Notes: generated by a model not told the origin, from the letters alone. Counted from the first letter of the stretch, positions 6,511-14,114 are shown. The stretch is DNA of 32,023 nt from Planctomycetota bacterium (GCA_016793305.1 JAEUHU010000289.1:1-32023); one strand, 5' to 3'. Made by a program: numbers and translations.

Positions 6511-7769
6511 GGTAGCCTCCGGGCGCGCGCCCACGGGCCGAGCACCCGCGAGGGCACGCCGAGCATCGACGCCATCGGCACGGCGCCGAACTGCCGCGAG
6601 TCGCGGCTGTCGAACGCGCTGTCGCCGAGCAGGAACCAATGGCCCGGCGGCACTTCGCGCGGCCACGGTCCGGGCTGCCCGGGTCGCCCGACGATCGGGT
6701 CCCGCCACGCGAACAGATCGTGGAACACCAGCAACCGCCGGAACCGCAAGCCCGACCCTGCGGGCCCCACCGCCGCCACGTAGGCCAGCGTCGCCGGCCC
6801 GGCCGGCATGCCGTTCTCGTCGCGCTCGTTCCAGCTCGCCTCGCGCGGGACGACGAACAGGAGGTCGGGTCGTCCATCGACGCAGCAGTAGATCCGATCG
6901 TCGAGGCGCGCGAACTCGAAGCGGTGCTTCGCTTCGACCACCGGCCATTGCGCGGTCGCGACGTCCTCGCCGTTGCGCCACAGCACCACGCGACCGGTCT
7001 GCGGCTGCCAATGGAAGGTGAACGCTTCGCCGCGCGCCTCGACGGTCGCCAACAACTCCGGAGGTGCCGACGCCAGCTCGAGCTCGATCCCGCAGTCGAA
7101 CACCCCCTGGTCGGTACCGACGAGGCTGCGTGCTCCGGTGCGATCGAGATAGCCCGCGTCGACCGGCCGCGACGTGCCGACGCAACCGATCGGCAATCGC
7201 GGGCCCGAGGGCGAGAAGCGCCGGCGACGCAGCGCCTCGACGCGGAACGCCACCCGCGCTTCGTCGGCGACCGCGACCACCGGCGGCAGTACGAAGCCTT
7301 GCTCGGTGCGTTCGCTCGGCTGCAGGTACAACAGCGCCGCGGTCGCCGGGACGTCGGAATCGGCCCACGGCACGCGCAGCTCGCGCGCCGCCAGCGGGTC
7401 CTTCTGCTCGCGCACGAGCCGCTGTCGGCTGTCGCCGAGCCAGACGTCGCCCTGGCGGATGTCGAGCCACCGCGTCGACGGTTCGTCGCCGCACGCGGCG
7501 ATGCGCTTCACCAGCGGTTGGCCCGGCTGCTCCGGGTGCATCACCACCACGAGCTCGTGCCGCCGCCGCTCCGCCGCGCGCGCCGTCTTGTCGACGAACA
7601 CCACGTCGCCGGCCTGCGGGTCGCCGTGCAGCACCGGCTCCATGCTGCCGCTCGGCACGAGATAGCGGTCGCCGTACCACTTGCGCAGTGCCTGGAAGGT
7701 CACGACGGCGAGCAGCGCCACCAGCAGCGCGTCGCGCAACCATCCTCGTCGCGACCCCATGGTGCTCAT
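6507..7769 (-). CDS. lepB: Signal peptidase I with a large internal insertion
   Basis: This 420-residue membrane-anchored protease would cleave type I signal peptides outside the inner membrane. One N-terminal transmembrane helix (about residues 12-28) is followed by box B, PSGSMEP, with the nucleophile Ser42, and box D, LVKRIAACGDE, with the general base Lys88. Box E appears only at residue 382 (GDSAFDSRDSRQFG). The gap of about 290 residues between Lys88 and box E is about 220 longer than in small Bacillus-type enzymes. The insert is beta-rich, with alternating hydrophobics (FTFHWQPQTGRVVLWRNG, HRFEFARLDDRIYCCVDG), and resembles a concanavalin/LamG-like sandwich. All catalytic boxes are intact. 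The ATG at 7769 overlaps the aspartate kinase TGA as ATGA; its own stop overlaps the CPBP GTG. Confidence 0.92.
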   Translation of the reverse strand: MSTMGSRRGWLRDALLVALLAVVTFQALRKWYGDRYLVPSGSMEPVLHGDPQAGDVVFVDKTARAAERRRHELVVVMHPEQPGQPLVKRIAACGDEPSTRWLDIRQGDVWLGDSRQRLVREQKDPLAARELRVPWADSDVPATAALLYLQPSERTEQGFVLPPVVAVADEARVAFRVEALRRRRFSPSGPRLPIGCVGTSRPVDAGYLDRTGARSLVGTDQGVFDCGIELELASAPPELLATVEARGEAFTFHWQPQTGRVVLWRNGEDVATAQWPVVEAKHRFEFARLDDRIYCCVDGRPDLLFVVPREASWNERDENGMPAGPATLAYVAAVGPAGSGLRFRRLLVFHDLFAWRDPIVGRPGQPGPWPREVPPGHWFLLGDSAFDSRDSRQFGAVPMASMLGVPSRVLGPWARARRLP

Positions 7770-9109
7770 CCGCGGACCGGGAAGAAGCGCTGGTGCAGCA
7801 GCCGCACGGTGCGGTGCAGGTCGGCGCGCGCGACCACGAATGCCACCGTGCTGTCGAGCGCCCCCTGCCCGGCGCACCGAACCACCACGCCGGCGGTGGC
7901 CAGCGTCGCCAGCACTTCGGCAGCACCGCCGCGTTCGAAACCCACCGGATCACCGATCACGCCGACCATCGCCTGGCCTGGCTCGACGCGCACGTCGCCG
8001 GACGCGGCGAGGCGCTTCCCGACCACGTCGGCCTGCGGGGCATCGACCGCGAACGTCACCGCCCCCTCGGCCACCGCGACGGCGCCGACGTCGCATTGCA
8101 GTTCGTCGAGCTCCTGGAACACCCGCGCCAGGAACGCGTGCTGCGGCACCAACCGCTGCGAGGTCACCGCGACGAGGCTCACCGCGGCGCGATGCGCGAT
8201 CGCGCGCACCGGCGGCCGCACCGCCAGGCCGGCTTCGATCACGGTGCCCGGGGCGCTCGGCTCGAGCGTGCTGCGCACGCGCAGCGGGATGCCCTTCTGC
8301 ATCGCCGGCACCATCGCCGCCGGGTGCAGCACCTTGCTGCCGAACGACGCCAACTCGCATACCTCGGCGAAGCTCATGCTGCGGATCGGCAACGCGTCGG
8401 GCACGAGCCGCGGATCGGCGGTGCGCACGCCGTCGACGTCCTTCCAGATCTGGATCTCCTCGGCCCCGAGTGCCGCGCCGAACAACGCCGCCGACCAGTC
8501 GCTGCCGTTGCGACCGAGCGTGGTGACGTTGCCCCGTTCGTCGCCGCCGAGGAACCCGGTGACGACGGGCACGCCGTGGACCGCGGCGAGGTGGCGAGCG
8601 ATGCGGCCGTCGTCCGGCAACGGGCGGGCACGCCCGAACTGACTGTCGGTCCGCAAGCCCGCCGTGAACGCGTCGACCGCCGTCGCCGGCACCCCGTCGG
8701 CGGCCAGCGCCGCCGCGACCGTGCGCGCACTGCACCGTTCGCCGAAGCTGACCAGCAGGTCCTGCGCCTTCGGACTGACCGCGCCGACGAGCCGCAGCCC
8801 GCGTGCCAGGTCGTGCAGTTCCTGCAGCAACGGATCCAGCAGGGTCGTCGGCAGGCCGAGTTCCCCCAGGATCGAGCGATGGCGCGCTTCGATCGCGCCC
8901 GTGTCCGCCTCGCCGCCTGGCGCCTTCGCGGCGAGCTCGAGCAACGCATCGGTCACCCCGGCGTGCGCCGACACGACCACCACCGGACGACGGTCCAGGT
9001 GCTGGCGCACGATCTGCACGACCTGGCGGATCGACCTCGCGTCGCCGACCGAGGTGCCGCCGAACTTCATCACGATCACCCGCGGATCATGCAGGCGACG
9101 GGGTGGCAT
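7766..9109 (-). CDS. lysC: Aspartate kinase
   Basis: This enzyme phosphorylates aspartate, opening the pathway to lysine (and diaminopimelate), threonine and methionine. It is 447 residues long. The N-terminal amino-acid kinase domain shows VIVMKFGGTSVGD (ATP/phosphate binding), VSFGER, TLGRNGSDWSAALF and QIWKDVDGVRTADPR. SFAEVCELASFGSKVLHPAAM is also typical. The last 150 residues fit the tandem ACT regulatory domains, so feedback control by lysine and/or threonine is expected from the family. There is no homoserine dehydrogenase fusion. The start is the ATG at 9109, with no clear Shine-Dalgarno. It is the first gene of a four-gene overlapping operon whose other members handle exported proteins, an unusual partnership. 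Confidence 0.95.
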   Translation of the reverse strand: MPPRRLHDPRVIVMKFGGTSVGDARSIRQVVQIVRQHLDRRPVVVVSAHAGVTDALLELAAKAPGGEADTGAIEARHRSILGELGLPTTLLDPLLQELHDLARGLRLVGAVSPKAQDLLVSFGERCSARTVAAALAADGVPATAVDAFTAGLRTDSQFGRARPLPDDGRIARHLAAVHGVPVVTGFLGGDERGNVTTLGRNGSDWSAALFGAALGAEEIQIWKDVDGVRTADPRLVPDALPIRSMSFAEVCELASFGSKVLHPAAMVPAMQKGIPLRVRSTLEPSAPGTVIEAGLAVRPPVRAIAHRAAVSLVAVTSQRLVPQHAFLARVFQELDELQCDVGAVAVAEGAVTFAVDAPQADVVGKRLAASGDVRVEPGQAMVGVIGDPVGFERGGAAEVLATLATAGVVVRCAGQGALDSTVAFVVARADLHRTVRLLHQRFFPVRG

Positions 9110-9171
9110 CGGAAGGGCTGCGTGCGGCGCGAACGGCGGCCGGGCGCGCCAACGGCACGATCACGGACGTC

Positions 9172-9187
9172 TTCTACTCCGGTAGAA
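9172..9187. promoter_or_regulatory. Inverted repeat upstream of the ATPase gene, possible operator
   Basis: TTCTAC-tccg-GTAGAA is a perfect 6-bp inverted repeat with a 4-nt centre, about 35 nt before the ATG at 9221. The surrounding 9170-9220 stretch is much more AT-rich than the rest of the window and likely holds the promoter, although no strong hexamer pair could be chosen. Regulatory use is inferred. Confidence 0.3.
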
Positions 9188-9220
9188 ATCATCGGCAGGC
9201 GATTTGTACTAGAGTGTGAA

Positions 9221-10339
9221 ATGACCGCGCCGAAGCGATACCTCTGGTCCCAGGTCGAAGCCGACCTCGGCAGGAAGATGGTGTTCGTGGCCGGTCCGCG
9301 CCAGGTCGGCAAGACGACACTGGCGAAGTCCCTGCCCGATGCGACCACGGGGTATCTGAACTGGGACAGCGGGGCGGATCGCCGCCGCATCCTCGCCGGC
9401 GAACTGCCCGACGCAGCGCTCAGGGTCTTCGACGAGCTGCACAAGTACAAGTCCTGGCGGAATTGGCTGAAGGGGCTGTGGGACATCCGACGGCGCGGAC
9501 AGCGCATCCTGGTCACCGGCAGCGCCCGACTGGACTTCTACCGCCATGGCGGCGACAGCCTGCAGGGTCGCTACCACTTGTTGCGCCTGCATCCGTTCTC
9601 CCTGGCCGAACTCGGGCCAGACGCCGCCGGTGAACTCGAGGCACTGTTCGCGCTCGGCGGGTTCCCGGAACCGTTCTCGAGCGGCTCCGAGACGACGGCG
9701 CGAGGATGGTCCCGCGAGTACGCCAGCAGGATCGTCCAGGACGACGTGCGCGATCTCGAACGGATCCAGGACCTCGGCAACCTGGAGCTGCTGATGCAGC
9801 GACTGCCGGACCTGGTCGGCTCCCTGCTGTCGGTGAACGGGCTGCGCGAAGACCTCCAGGTCAACCACAAGACGCTGACGCGGTGGTTGCAGGTCCTGGA
9901 GCGGCTCTACGCGATCTGGCGCATCGCGCCACTCGGCACGCCGAAGATCCGTGCGATCGAGAAGGCCCAGAAGCACTACCACTGGGATTGGTCGGTGGTG
10001 AAGGAGCCTGGGCCGAGGTTCGAGAACCTGGTCGGCAGCCACCTGCTGAAGTGGGTCCATTGGCAGCAGGACACCGAAGGCCGAGCCTACGACCTCCGCT
10101 ACTTCCGCGACACCGACGGACGCGAGGTCGACTTCGTGGTCTGCGACGGCAAGCGCCCTGTGCTGATGGTCGAGTGCAAGCTGGGTGACGACCCACTCGA
10201 CAAGAGCCTGCGCTACCTGCACGAACGGTTCCCGGCTGCCGCGGCCTGGCAGGTGTCGTTGCGCGGTGCGAAGGACCACGTGACCCCGGAGGGGATCCGG
10301 GTCGCTCCGGCAGCGCGCCTGCTGCAGACCCTGGTCTGA
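9221..10339 (+). CDS. ATP-binding protein with AAA_14 and DUF4143 (PD-(D/E)xK-like) domains
   Basis: This 372-residue protein has Walker A at residues 25-33 (GPRQVGKTT, Lys31), Walker B ending in Asp71-Glu72 (RVFDELHK) and a sensor-like ILVTGSARLD. That is the AAA_14 pattern. The C-terminal DUF4143 part carries Asp304 (REVDFVV) and Glu318-Cys-Lys320 (VECKL), spaced like a PD-(D/E)xK nuclease core. Proteins of this build are widespread, patchily distributed and often mobile; their biochemical role is not established, and a defence or DNA-related role is only suspected. The start ATG at 9221 is chosen because homology begins at RYLWSQVEADL. No partner gene is apparent. Downstream, 10340-10421 holds no clear terminator. 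Confidence 0.9.
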   Translation: MTAPKRYLWSQVEADLGRKMVFVAGPRQVGKTTLAKSLPDATTGYLNWDSGADRRRILAGELPDAALRVFDELHKYKSWRNWLKGLWDIRRRGQRILVTGSARLDFYRHGGDSLQGRYHLLRLHPFSLAELGPDAAGELEALFALGGFPEPFSSGSETTARGWSREYASRIVQDDVRDLERIQDLGNLELLMQRLPDLVGSLLSVNGLREDLQVNHKTLTRWLQVLERLYAIWRIAPLGTPKIRAIEKAQKHYHWDWSVVKEPGPRFENLVGSHLLKWVHWQQDTEGRAYDLRYFRDTDGREVDFVVCDGKRPVLMVECKLGDDPLDKSLRYLHERFPAAAAWQVSLRGAKDHVTPEGIRVAPAARLLQTLV

Positions 10340-10421
10340 CCTGGGCCCGGCGCCATCGGTCGATCCGCGCGGCGCAGGATCCCTCGGCGGTCGACGCCGG
10401 CCGTGGCATGATCGTCGCCCC

Positions 10422-11642
10422 ATGACGCGCATCGCGGACCTCATCCACGACTGGAACCAGACCGGCGGCACGTTCCGCCCGACTCGCCCGCTGCAGTTCG
10501 ACGACGAGACGCTGCGCGACGGCCTGCAATCGCCGGCGGTCAGCGATCCGGCGCTCGAGCAGAAGATCGAACTGCTCGAACGCATGGACGCGCTCGGCAT
10601 CCAGACCGCCAACCTGGGCCTGCCCGGGGCTGGCGGCCGCCCGCGCGAGGACATCCTGAAGCTGGCGCAACACATCGCGAGGAAGCGCCTGCGCATCGGC
10701 GCCAACGTCGCCTGCCGCACCGTCGTCACCGACATCGAGCCGGTCGTCGAGATGACCCAGAAGGCCGGCATCCCGATCGAGGTCTGCGCGTTCATCGGCA
10801 GCAGCTACATCCGCCAGTACGCCGAGGACTGGACGCTCGATCGCATGCTGCAGAACACGCGCGAAGCGCTGACCTTCGCGCAGAAGCACAACCTGCCGGT
10901 CATGTACGTGACCGAGGACACGACGCGGGCGCGGCCGGAGACGGTGAGGGCGCTCTACTCGACCGCGATCGAACTCGGCGCCCGCCGTCTGTGCGTCTGC
11001 GACACCGTCGGCCACGCGACGCCGCAGGGCACGCGCGCGGTGGTGAAGTTCGTGCGCGAGCTCGCCGACCAGCACGACAAGACGCTGGGGGTCGACTGGC
11101 ACGGCCACCGCGACCGCGACCTCGGCATCGCCAACTGCCTCGCGGCGATCGAAGCAGGCGCCGACCGGGTGCACGGCACGGCACTCGGCGTCGGCGAACG
11201 CGCCGGCAACGCGCCGATGGACCTGCTGCTGGTGAACTGCCGCCTGCTCGGCTGGATCGACAACGACCTGCGCACCCTGCCGCAGTACGTGGCCGCCGCC
11301 GCCAAGGCGCTCGACGTGACGATCCCGCACAACTACCCCGTACTCGGCACGGACGCGTTCGAGACCGGCACCGGCGTGCATGCCGCGGCGGTCATCAAGG
11401 CGTTCAAGAAGGGCGACGTCGAGCTCGCCGACGCGGTCTACTCGGGCGTGCCGGCCGGCATGGTCGGCCTCGAGCAGCGCATCGCCGTCGGGCCGATGGC
11501 GGGCAAGTCGAACGCCAGTTTCGTCCTCGAACGACTCGGCATCGAACCGACCGAGGAGCGGGTCCAACGCGTCCTTGCCGCCGGCAAGTCGAGCAAGCGG
11601 CTGCTGACCGACGCGGAAGTCCGCCGCGCGGCCCAGGGCTGA
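10422..11642 (+). CDS. 2-isopropylmalate/homocitrate synthase-family enzyme (HMGL-like TIM barrel)
   Basis: This 406-residue protein has the DRE-TIM barrel features: FDDETLRDGLQ at residues 26-35 (metal-binding Asp and catalytic Arg), His227-Gly-His229 in VDWHGHRDRDLG (metal ligands) and GVGERAGNAPMD, the diagnostic G-x-G-E-R-x-G-N signature of LeuA, NifV, LYS20 and citramalate synthases. These condense acetyl-CoA with a 2-oxoacid. It continues through YPVLGTDAFETGTGVHA and a C-terminal helical region, but at 406 aa lacks the LeuA regulatory domain (about 510-550 aa forms), so leucine feedback through that domain is unlikely. The exact oxoacid is not determined. The ATG at 10422 has CATGAT at 10407-10412 as a possible -10 element. 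Confidence 0.82.
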   Translation: MTRIADLIHDWNQTGGTFRPTRPLQFDDETLRDGLQSPAVSDPALEQKIELLERMDALGIQTANLGLPGAGGRPREDILKLAQHIARKRLRIGANVACRTVVTDIEPVVEMTQKAGIPIEVCAFIGSSYIRQYAEDWTLDRMLQNTREALTFAQKHNLPVMYVTEDTTRARPETVRALYSTAIELGARRLCVCDTVGHATPQGTRAVVKFVRELADQHDKTLGVDWHGHRDRDLGIANCLAAIEAGADRVHGTALGVGERAGNAPMDLLLVNCRLLGWIDNDLRTLPQYVAAAAKALDVTIPHNYPVLGTDAFETGTGVHAAAVIKAFKKGDVELADAVYSGVPAGMVGLEQRIAVGPMAGKSNASFVLERLGIEPTEERVQRVLAAGKSSKRLLTDAEVRRAAQG

Positions 11643-11683
11643 CCGCCATTCGGCCGTCAAGTTCGCCGGGACGGCGGCCGATC

Positions 11684-11708
11684 CATGCTCCTGCACCGGA
11701 GGAGCATG
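11684..11708 (+). promoter_or_regulatory. Hairpin sequestering the Hpt ribosome binding site and start codon
   Basis: CATGCTCCT (11684-11692) and AGGAGCATG (11700-11708) form a perfect 9-bp stem with a 7-nt loop (GCACCGG). The right arm contains the AGGAG Shine-Dalgarno and the complete ATG start codon (11706-11708). If formed in the mRNA it would block translation initiation. The left arm itself holds an in-frame ATG (11685). Confidence 0.55.
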
Positions 11709-12068
11709 CAACCAGTCTTGGACATGAGTGTCGTCGAGGAGCTGCTGTCGATCTCGGACGACGGCGATCCTGAACTGCTGCTGGACCTGATCCAGATGTT
11801 CCTCGAGGACGGCCCGGCGAAGGTCGCCGCGGTCAGCGAGGGGCTGCTGACCGGCGACTTCGAGAAGGCCGAACGCGCCGCGCACTCGCTGAAGGGCTCC
11901 TCGGGCAACCTGGGCGCCCGGAATCTGCAGGACGTCTGCGAGCACCTGCAGATCAGCACGCGCAACCACCAGCTCGAAGAGTCGCGCCGGCTGGCACCGG
12001 AACTGAAGGCTGCCTTCGGCGAAGCCGAATCCGCGCTGCGCAAGCTGCTGGCCTCCTACCAGAGCTGA
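11706..12068 (+). CDS. Hpt domain histidine phosphotransfer protein
   Basis: This 120-residue stand-alone Hpt protein is a four-helix bundle that relays phosphate between response-regulator receiver domains in multistep phosphorelays. The phospho-acceptor is His60 in ERAAHSLKGSSGNLGA, the canonical Hpt motif. The preceding LLLDLIQMFLEDGP is also typical. The start at 11706 is preferred because GGAGGAG (11698-11704) lies just before it, although the spacing is short; the in-frame ATGs at 11685 and 11724 are alternatives. No histidine kinase or response regulator is nearby, so it is an orphan whose partners must be encoded elsewhere. The 9-bp hairpin over its ribosome binding site points to translational control. 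Confidence 0.92.
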   Translation: MQPVLDMSVVEELLSISDDGDPELLLDLIQMFLEDGPAKVAAVSEGLLTGDFEKAERAAHSLKGSSGNLGARNLQDVCEHLQISTRNHQLEESRRLAPELKAAFGEAESALRKLLASYQS

Positions 12069-12116
12069 CCGGACGTCGTTCGCCCGTCCGCCTGCGCGCC
12101 GGCTCGCCTGCTGGAA

Positions 12117-12131
12117 CCGGCGCTCCGCCGG
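12117..12131. terminator. Possible bidirectional terminator hairpin between convergent genes
   Basis: CCGGCG-CTC-CGCCGG is a perfect 6-bp GC stem with a 3-nt loop, lying in the 73-bp gap between the stops of the Hpt gene (+) and the Cys-cluster gene (-). A competing 7-bp pairing (GCGCCGG at 12096-12102 with CCGGCGC at 12117-12123) overlaps it. There is no T-run, so intrinsic termination is uncertain. Confidence 0.35.
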
Positions 12132-12141
12132 GAGCTGCTCT

Positions 12142-12468
12142 TCAGAGGGCCGCTTCCGCGGCCTTGGCAGCAGTCGTCTTCCCAGCTGCCTTCCCCTTCG
12201 CGCCGACTGCGCCCTTGGTCGCAGCCACCACCTTCTTCGGCTTGCCCAGGTCGACCTCGGTCACCTCGATCCCGGGCTCTTCGGCGTCATGCATCGGCAT
12301 CAGCGAGATCGGCGGGTGCTCGGGCTCCCAACTGGCCGCCTTGCCGCGGTAGATGCAGCGGTGGCACTTGTGGAAGTTCGCGCATTGCCGGGTCTGGCAC
12401 ACGTCGGTGCTGATCCGGTGGGTGATCAGCGGGGCGGCCGAGCCTTCGACGGTTGGGCAGAGTCTCAT
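12142..12468 (-). CDS. Small Cys-cluster protein with Lys/Ala-rich tail, function unknown
   Basis: I do not recognise this 108-residue protein. It starts MRLCPTVEG and carries a compact cluster, Cys24-x4-Cys29-x5-Cys35-x2-Cys38, with His33 and His36 between (CQTRQCANFHKCHRC). This spacing could bind zinc or a metal cluster. A short acidic/hydrophobic middle (EEPGIEVTEVDLG) follows, and the last 33 residues are almost only Lys, Ala, Gly, Val and Thr (KPKKVVAATKG, then KGKAAGKTTAAKAAEAAL). This resembles histone-H1-like or AlgP-like tails and suggests nucleic-acid binding, an inference. It lies 72 bp downstream of the isomerase gene on the same strand and may be co-transcribed. No Shine-Dalgarno precedes the ATG at 12468. 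Codon-position bias and the organised composition support it as a real gene. Confidence 0.65.
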   Translation of the reverse strand: MRLCPTVEGSAAPLITHRISTDVCQTRQCANFHKCHRCIYRGKAASWEPEHPPISLMPMHDAEEPGIEVTEVDLGKPKKVVAATKGAVGAKGKAAGKTTAAKAAEAAL

Positions 12469-12540
12469 GCAGGATGGGGGTGGGGTGGCCAGCCACGGGC
12501 GCCGGCGAAGGGGAGAACAGTAGACGTCCGGCAGGACCGG

Positions 12541-13374
12541 TCAACGGCGGCCATCACCGAGACAGCGTTGCCACAGCTCGGCGCAAGCCGCCACGGCGGT
12601 CGGCGCCTGGTGGCTGGCACGGCTCAGCTCGAAGCAGACGGGCCCTCGGTAAGCTGCTTTTCGCAGAGCGGTTAGAACGGCCTGGAAGTCGACTTCTCCG
12701 GTCCCCGGCAGCAGGTGTTCGTGGATCCCGCGCCGCATGTCCTCGAGGTGCACCTGGGCCAGCTCGCCGGCGACCCCGGCGACCACCGCCGCCGGCTCGC
12801 CTTCCCATTCGACGCAAAGGTGGCCGATGTCGAGCGTCAGCCGCGGGGCCTCGCGGCCGAGTGCCGCCTGCACCCGCCGCCAGCCGGCGACGGTCGCGAC
12901 CGCCATGCCCGGTTCGGGCTCGAGCGACGGCACCGCCCCTTCGGCCCGGATGCGCGCGCACGCGTCGCGCACCCCGGCCAGCACCCGGTCGAAGCTGTCG
13001 TCGCCCGGCGCCCGGTCGATGCCGGTCCAGAACGACACCACCGACGCCCCGAGCCGGACCGCCATCGCCGCCGAGCGGCTGTAGAAGTCGAGCCGCCGGG
13101 CGCGCGCCGTCCGGTCGACGGTCATCAGCGTCGGCTCGTGCTTGTGCCGTGGGTCGAGCAGGAAGCGCGCCCCCGTCTCGACCACCGGTGCCAGGTCCAG
13201 GTCGCGCAGCTGCCGCGCCACCGCCGCCAGGTCGGCGTCGCTGGTCTGCGCCGGGTCGAGGTGGCAGGTGTCCGGCGTGATCCCGACCGCCCGGTAGCCG
13301 TGCTCGGCCAGCAGCTGCAGCGCGTCGGCCAGCCGGTGGTTCTGCAACCCGTTGGTCTGGTAGCCGAGCAACAT
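12541..13374 (-). CDS. Sugar phosphate isomerase/epimerase-family protein (xylose isomerase-like TIM barrel)
   Basis: This 277-residue AP-endonuclease-2/xylose-isomerase-like TIM barrel shows the usual series of metal ligands at the ends of beta strands: a Glu in SLEPEPGM, Asp and His in LTLDIGHLCVEW, His in QVHLEDM and Glu in VCFELSR. MLLGYQTNGLQNHRLADALQ and the YRAVGITPD stretch fit the first strands. Members isomerise or epimerise sugars or sugar-like substrates, but the substrate here is unknown. The ATG at 13374 gives a protein that starts at strand 1, as is normal. It lies 30 bp downstream of a membrane-protein gene and 72 bp upstream of the Cys-cluster gene, all on the minus strand, probably one unit. 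Confidence 0.85.
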   Translation of the reverse strand: MLLGYQTNGLQNHRLADALQLLAEHGYRAVGITPDTCHLDPAQTSDADLAAVARQLRDLDLAPVVETGARFLLDPRHKHEPTLMTVDRTARARRLDFYSRSAAMAVRLGASVVSFWTGIDRAPGDDSFDRVLAGVRDACARIRAEGAVPSLEPEPGMAVATVAGWRRVQAALGREAPRLTLDIGHLCVEWEGEPAAVVAGVAGELAQVHLEDMRRGIHEHLLPGTGEVDFQAVLTALRKAAYRGPVCFELSRASHQAPTAVAACAELWQRCLGDGRR

Positions 13375-13404
13375 GGCGAACGGCGTCGAGCCGCCTGGCC
13401 CGGA

Positions 13405-13986
13405 TCAGGTCCCGCCGCTCATGCGGACCTTCTTCTCCAGCGAACTGACCTCGCCGTAGAACTTGCCCAGCGCCGTGTATTCGGCGGGCATCGCCCAGCC
13501 TTCGAGGTCGGCTTCCTCCTGCCATCGCAGCGGGGCTGCCAGCAGGCTCTTCACCTCGTCGATCTTGTCCTTGGCGATCGACTGCTTGCTGCGGGCGCCG
13601 GCGTTGTCACCGGCGGTGCGCAGCCGCACCCCGTCGTTGAACAGCGTCTTCGCCTCGTCCAGCAAGCTCGCCGCCTTCTGCAGGGTCTCCTGGGCCAGCG
13701 GCGGCGGCGGCGTGGTCGGCGTCTTGCCGGCCTTGGCCGTGCCGGTCGGCACCGAAGTGGCCGCCGGAACGTGCGGCTGCTTGCCGTTCGCTGCGGCCGG
13801 CTTGTTCGCGGCCGGCGTGGTCCCGCCCTTGCCACCGGACTGGCTCATCACCACCAGCACGACGACGACGACCAGCAGGGCGAGGCCACCGAGGATCAGC
13901 GGCAGGGGGTTGGACTTGGGGGCCGACCGGACGGGCATCGGCGCACGACCGCCGGAACGCGGGCGGGGAGGGGTGCGAGAGGACAT
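13405..13986 (-). CDS. Single-pass membrane protein with Pro/Ala-rich linker, function unknown
   Basis: This 193-residue protein has three zones: a basic, Pro-rich N-terminus (SSRTPPRPRSGGRAP), one long transmembrane helix at about residues 28-47 (LPLILGGLALLVVVVVLVVM), and an outside part with a low-complexity linker (Ala/Pro/Thr/Lys, residues 50-97). A helical, probably coiled-coil domain follows from about 98 to 188 (LQKAASLLDEAKTLFNDGV, then DKIDEVKSLL). The positive-inside rule puts the C-terminal domain in the periplasm. I do not recognise the family. The start ATG at 13986 is chosen over one 45 nt upstream because the basic Pro-rich stretch begins here. It is the first gene of the 13986-12142 unit and divergent from the SGNH hydrolase across 128 bp. 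Confidence 0.7.
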   Translation of the reverse strand: MSSRTPPRPRSGGRAPMPVRSAPKSNPLPLILGGLALLVVVVVLVVMSQSGGKGGTTPAANKPAAANGKQPHVPAATSVPTGTAKAGKTPTTPPPPLAQETLQKAASLLDEAKTLFNDGVRLRTAGDNAGARSKQSIAKDKIDEVKSLLAAPLRWQEEADLEGWAMPAEYTALGKFYGEVSSLEKKVRMSGGT

Positions 13987-14114
13987 GGGGGAACGCGTTC
14001 TATCCGCGGTCCGAGGCAGCCGGAAGCCCACGCCGCGACCACGTCGGTCCGCCGCACCGCGAGGAAGCGCCAGGCCGTCTCGCGCGCACGCGGTCCGACC
14101 TATGCTGTCGTCGC

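Noticed and set aside
10361..10380. GATCC...GGATC repeat after the ATPase gene as a terminator
   Set aside because: Only 5 bp with a 10-nt loop and no T-run; chance occurrence is likely.
12541..13374. Assigning the TIM-barrel protein to a named isomerase (such as a hydroxypyruvate isomerase or EboE)
   Set aside because: Metal-ligand pattern only defines the superfamily; no partner genes of a known pathway are present.
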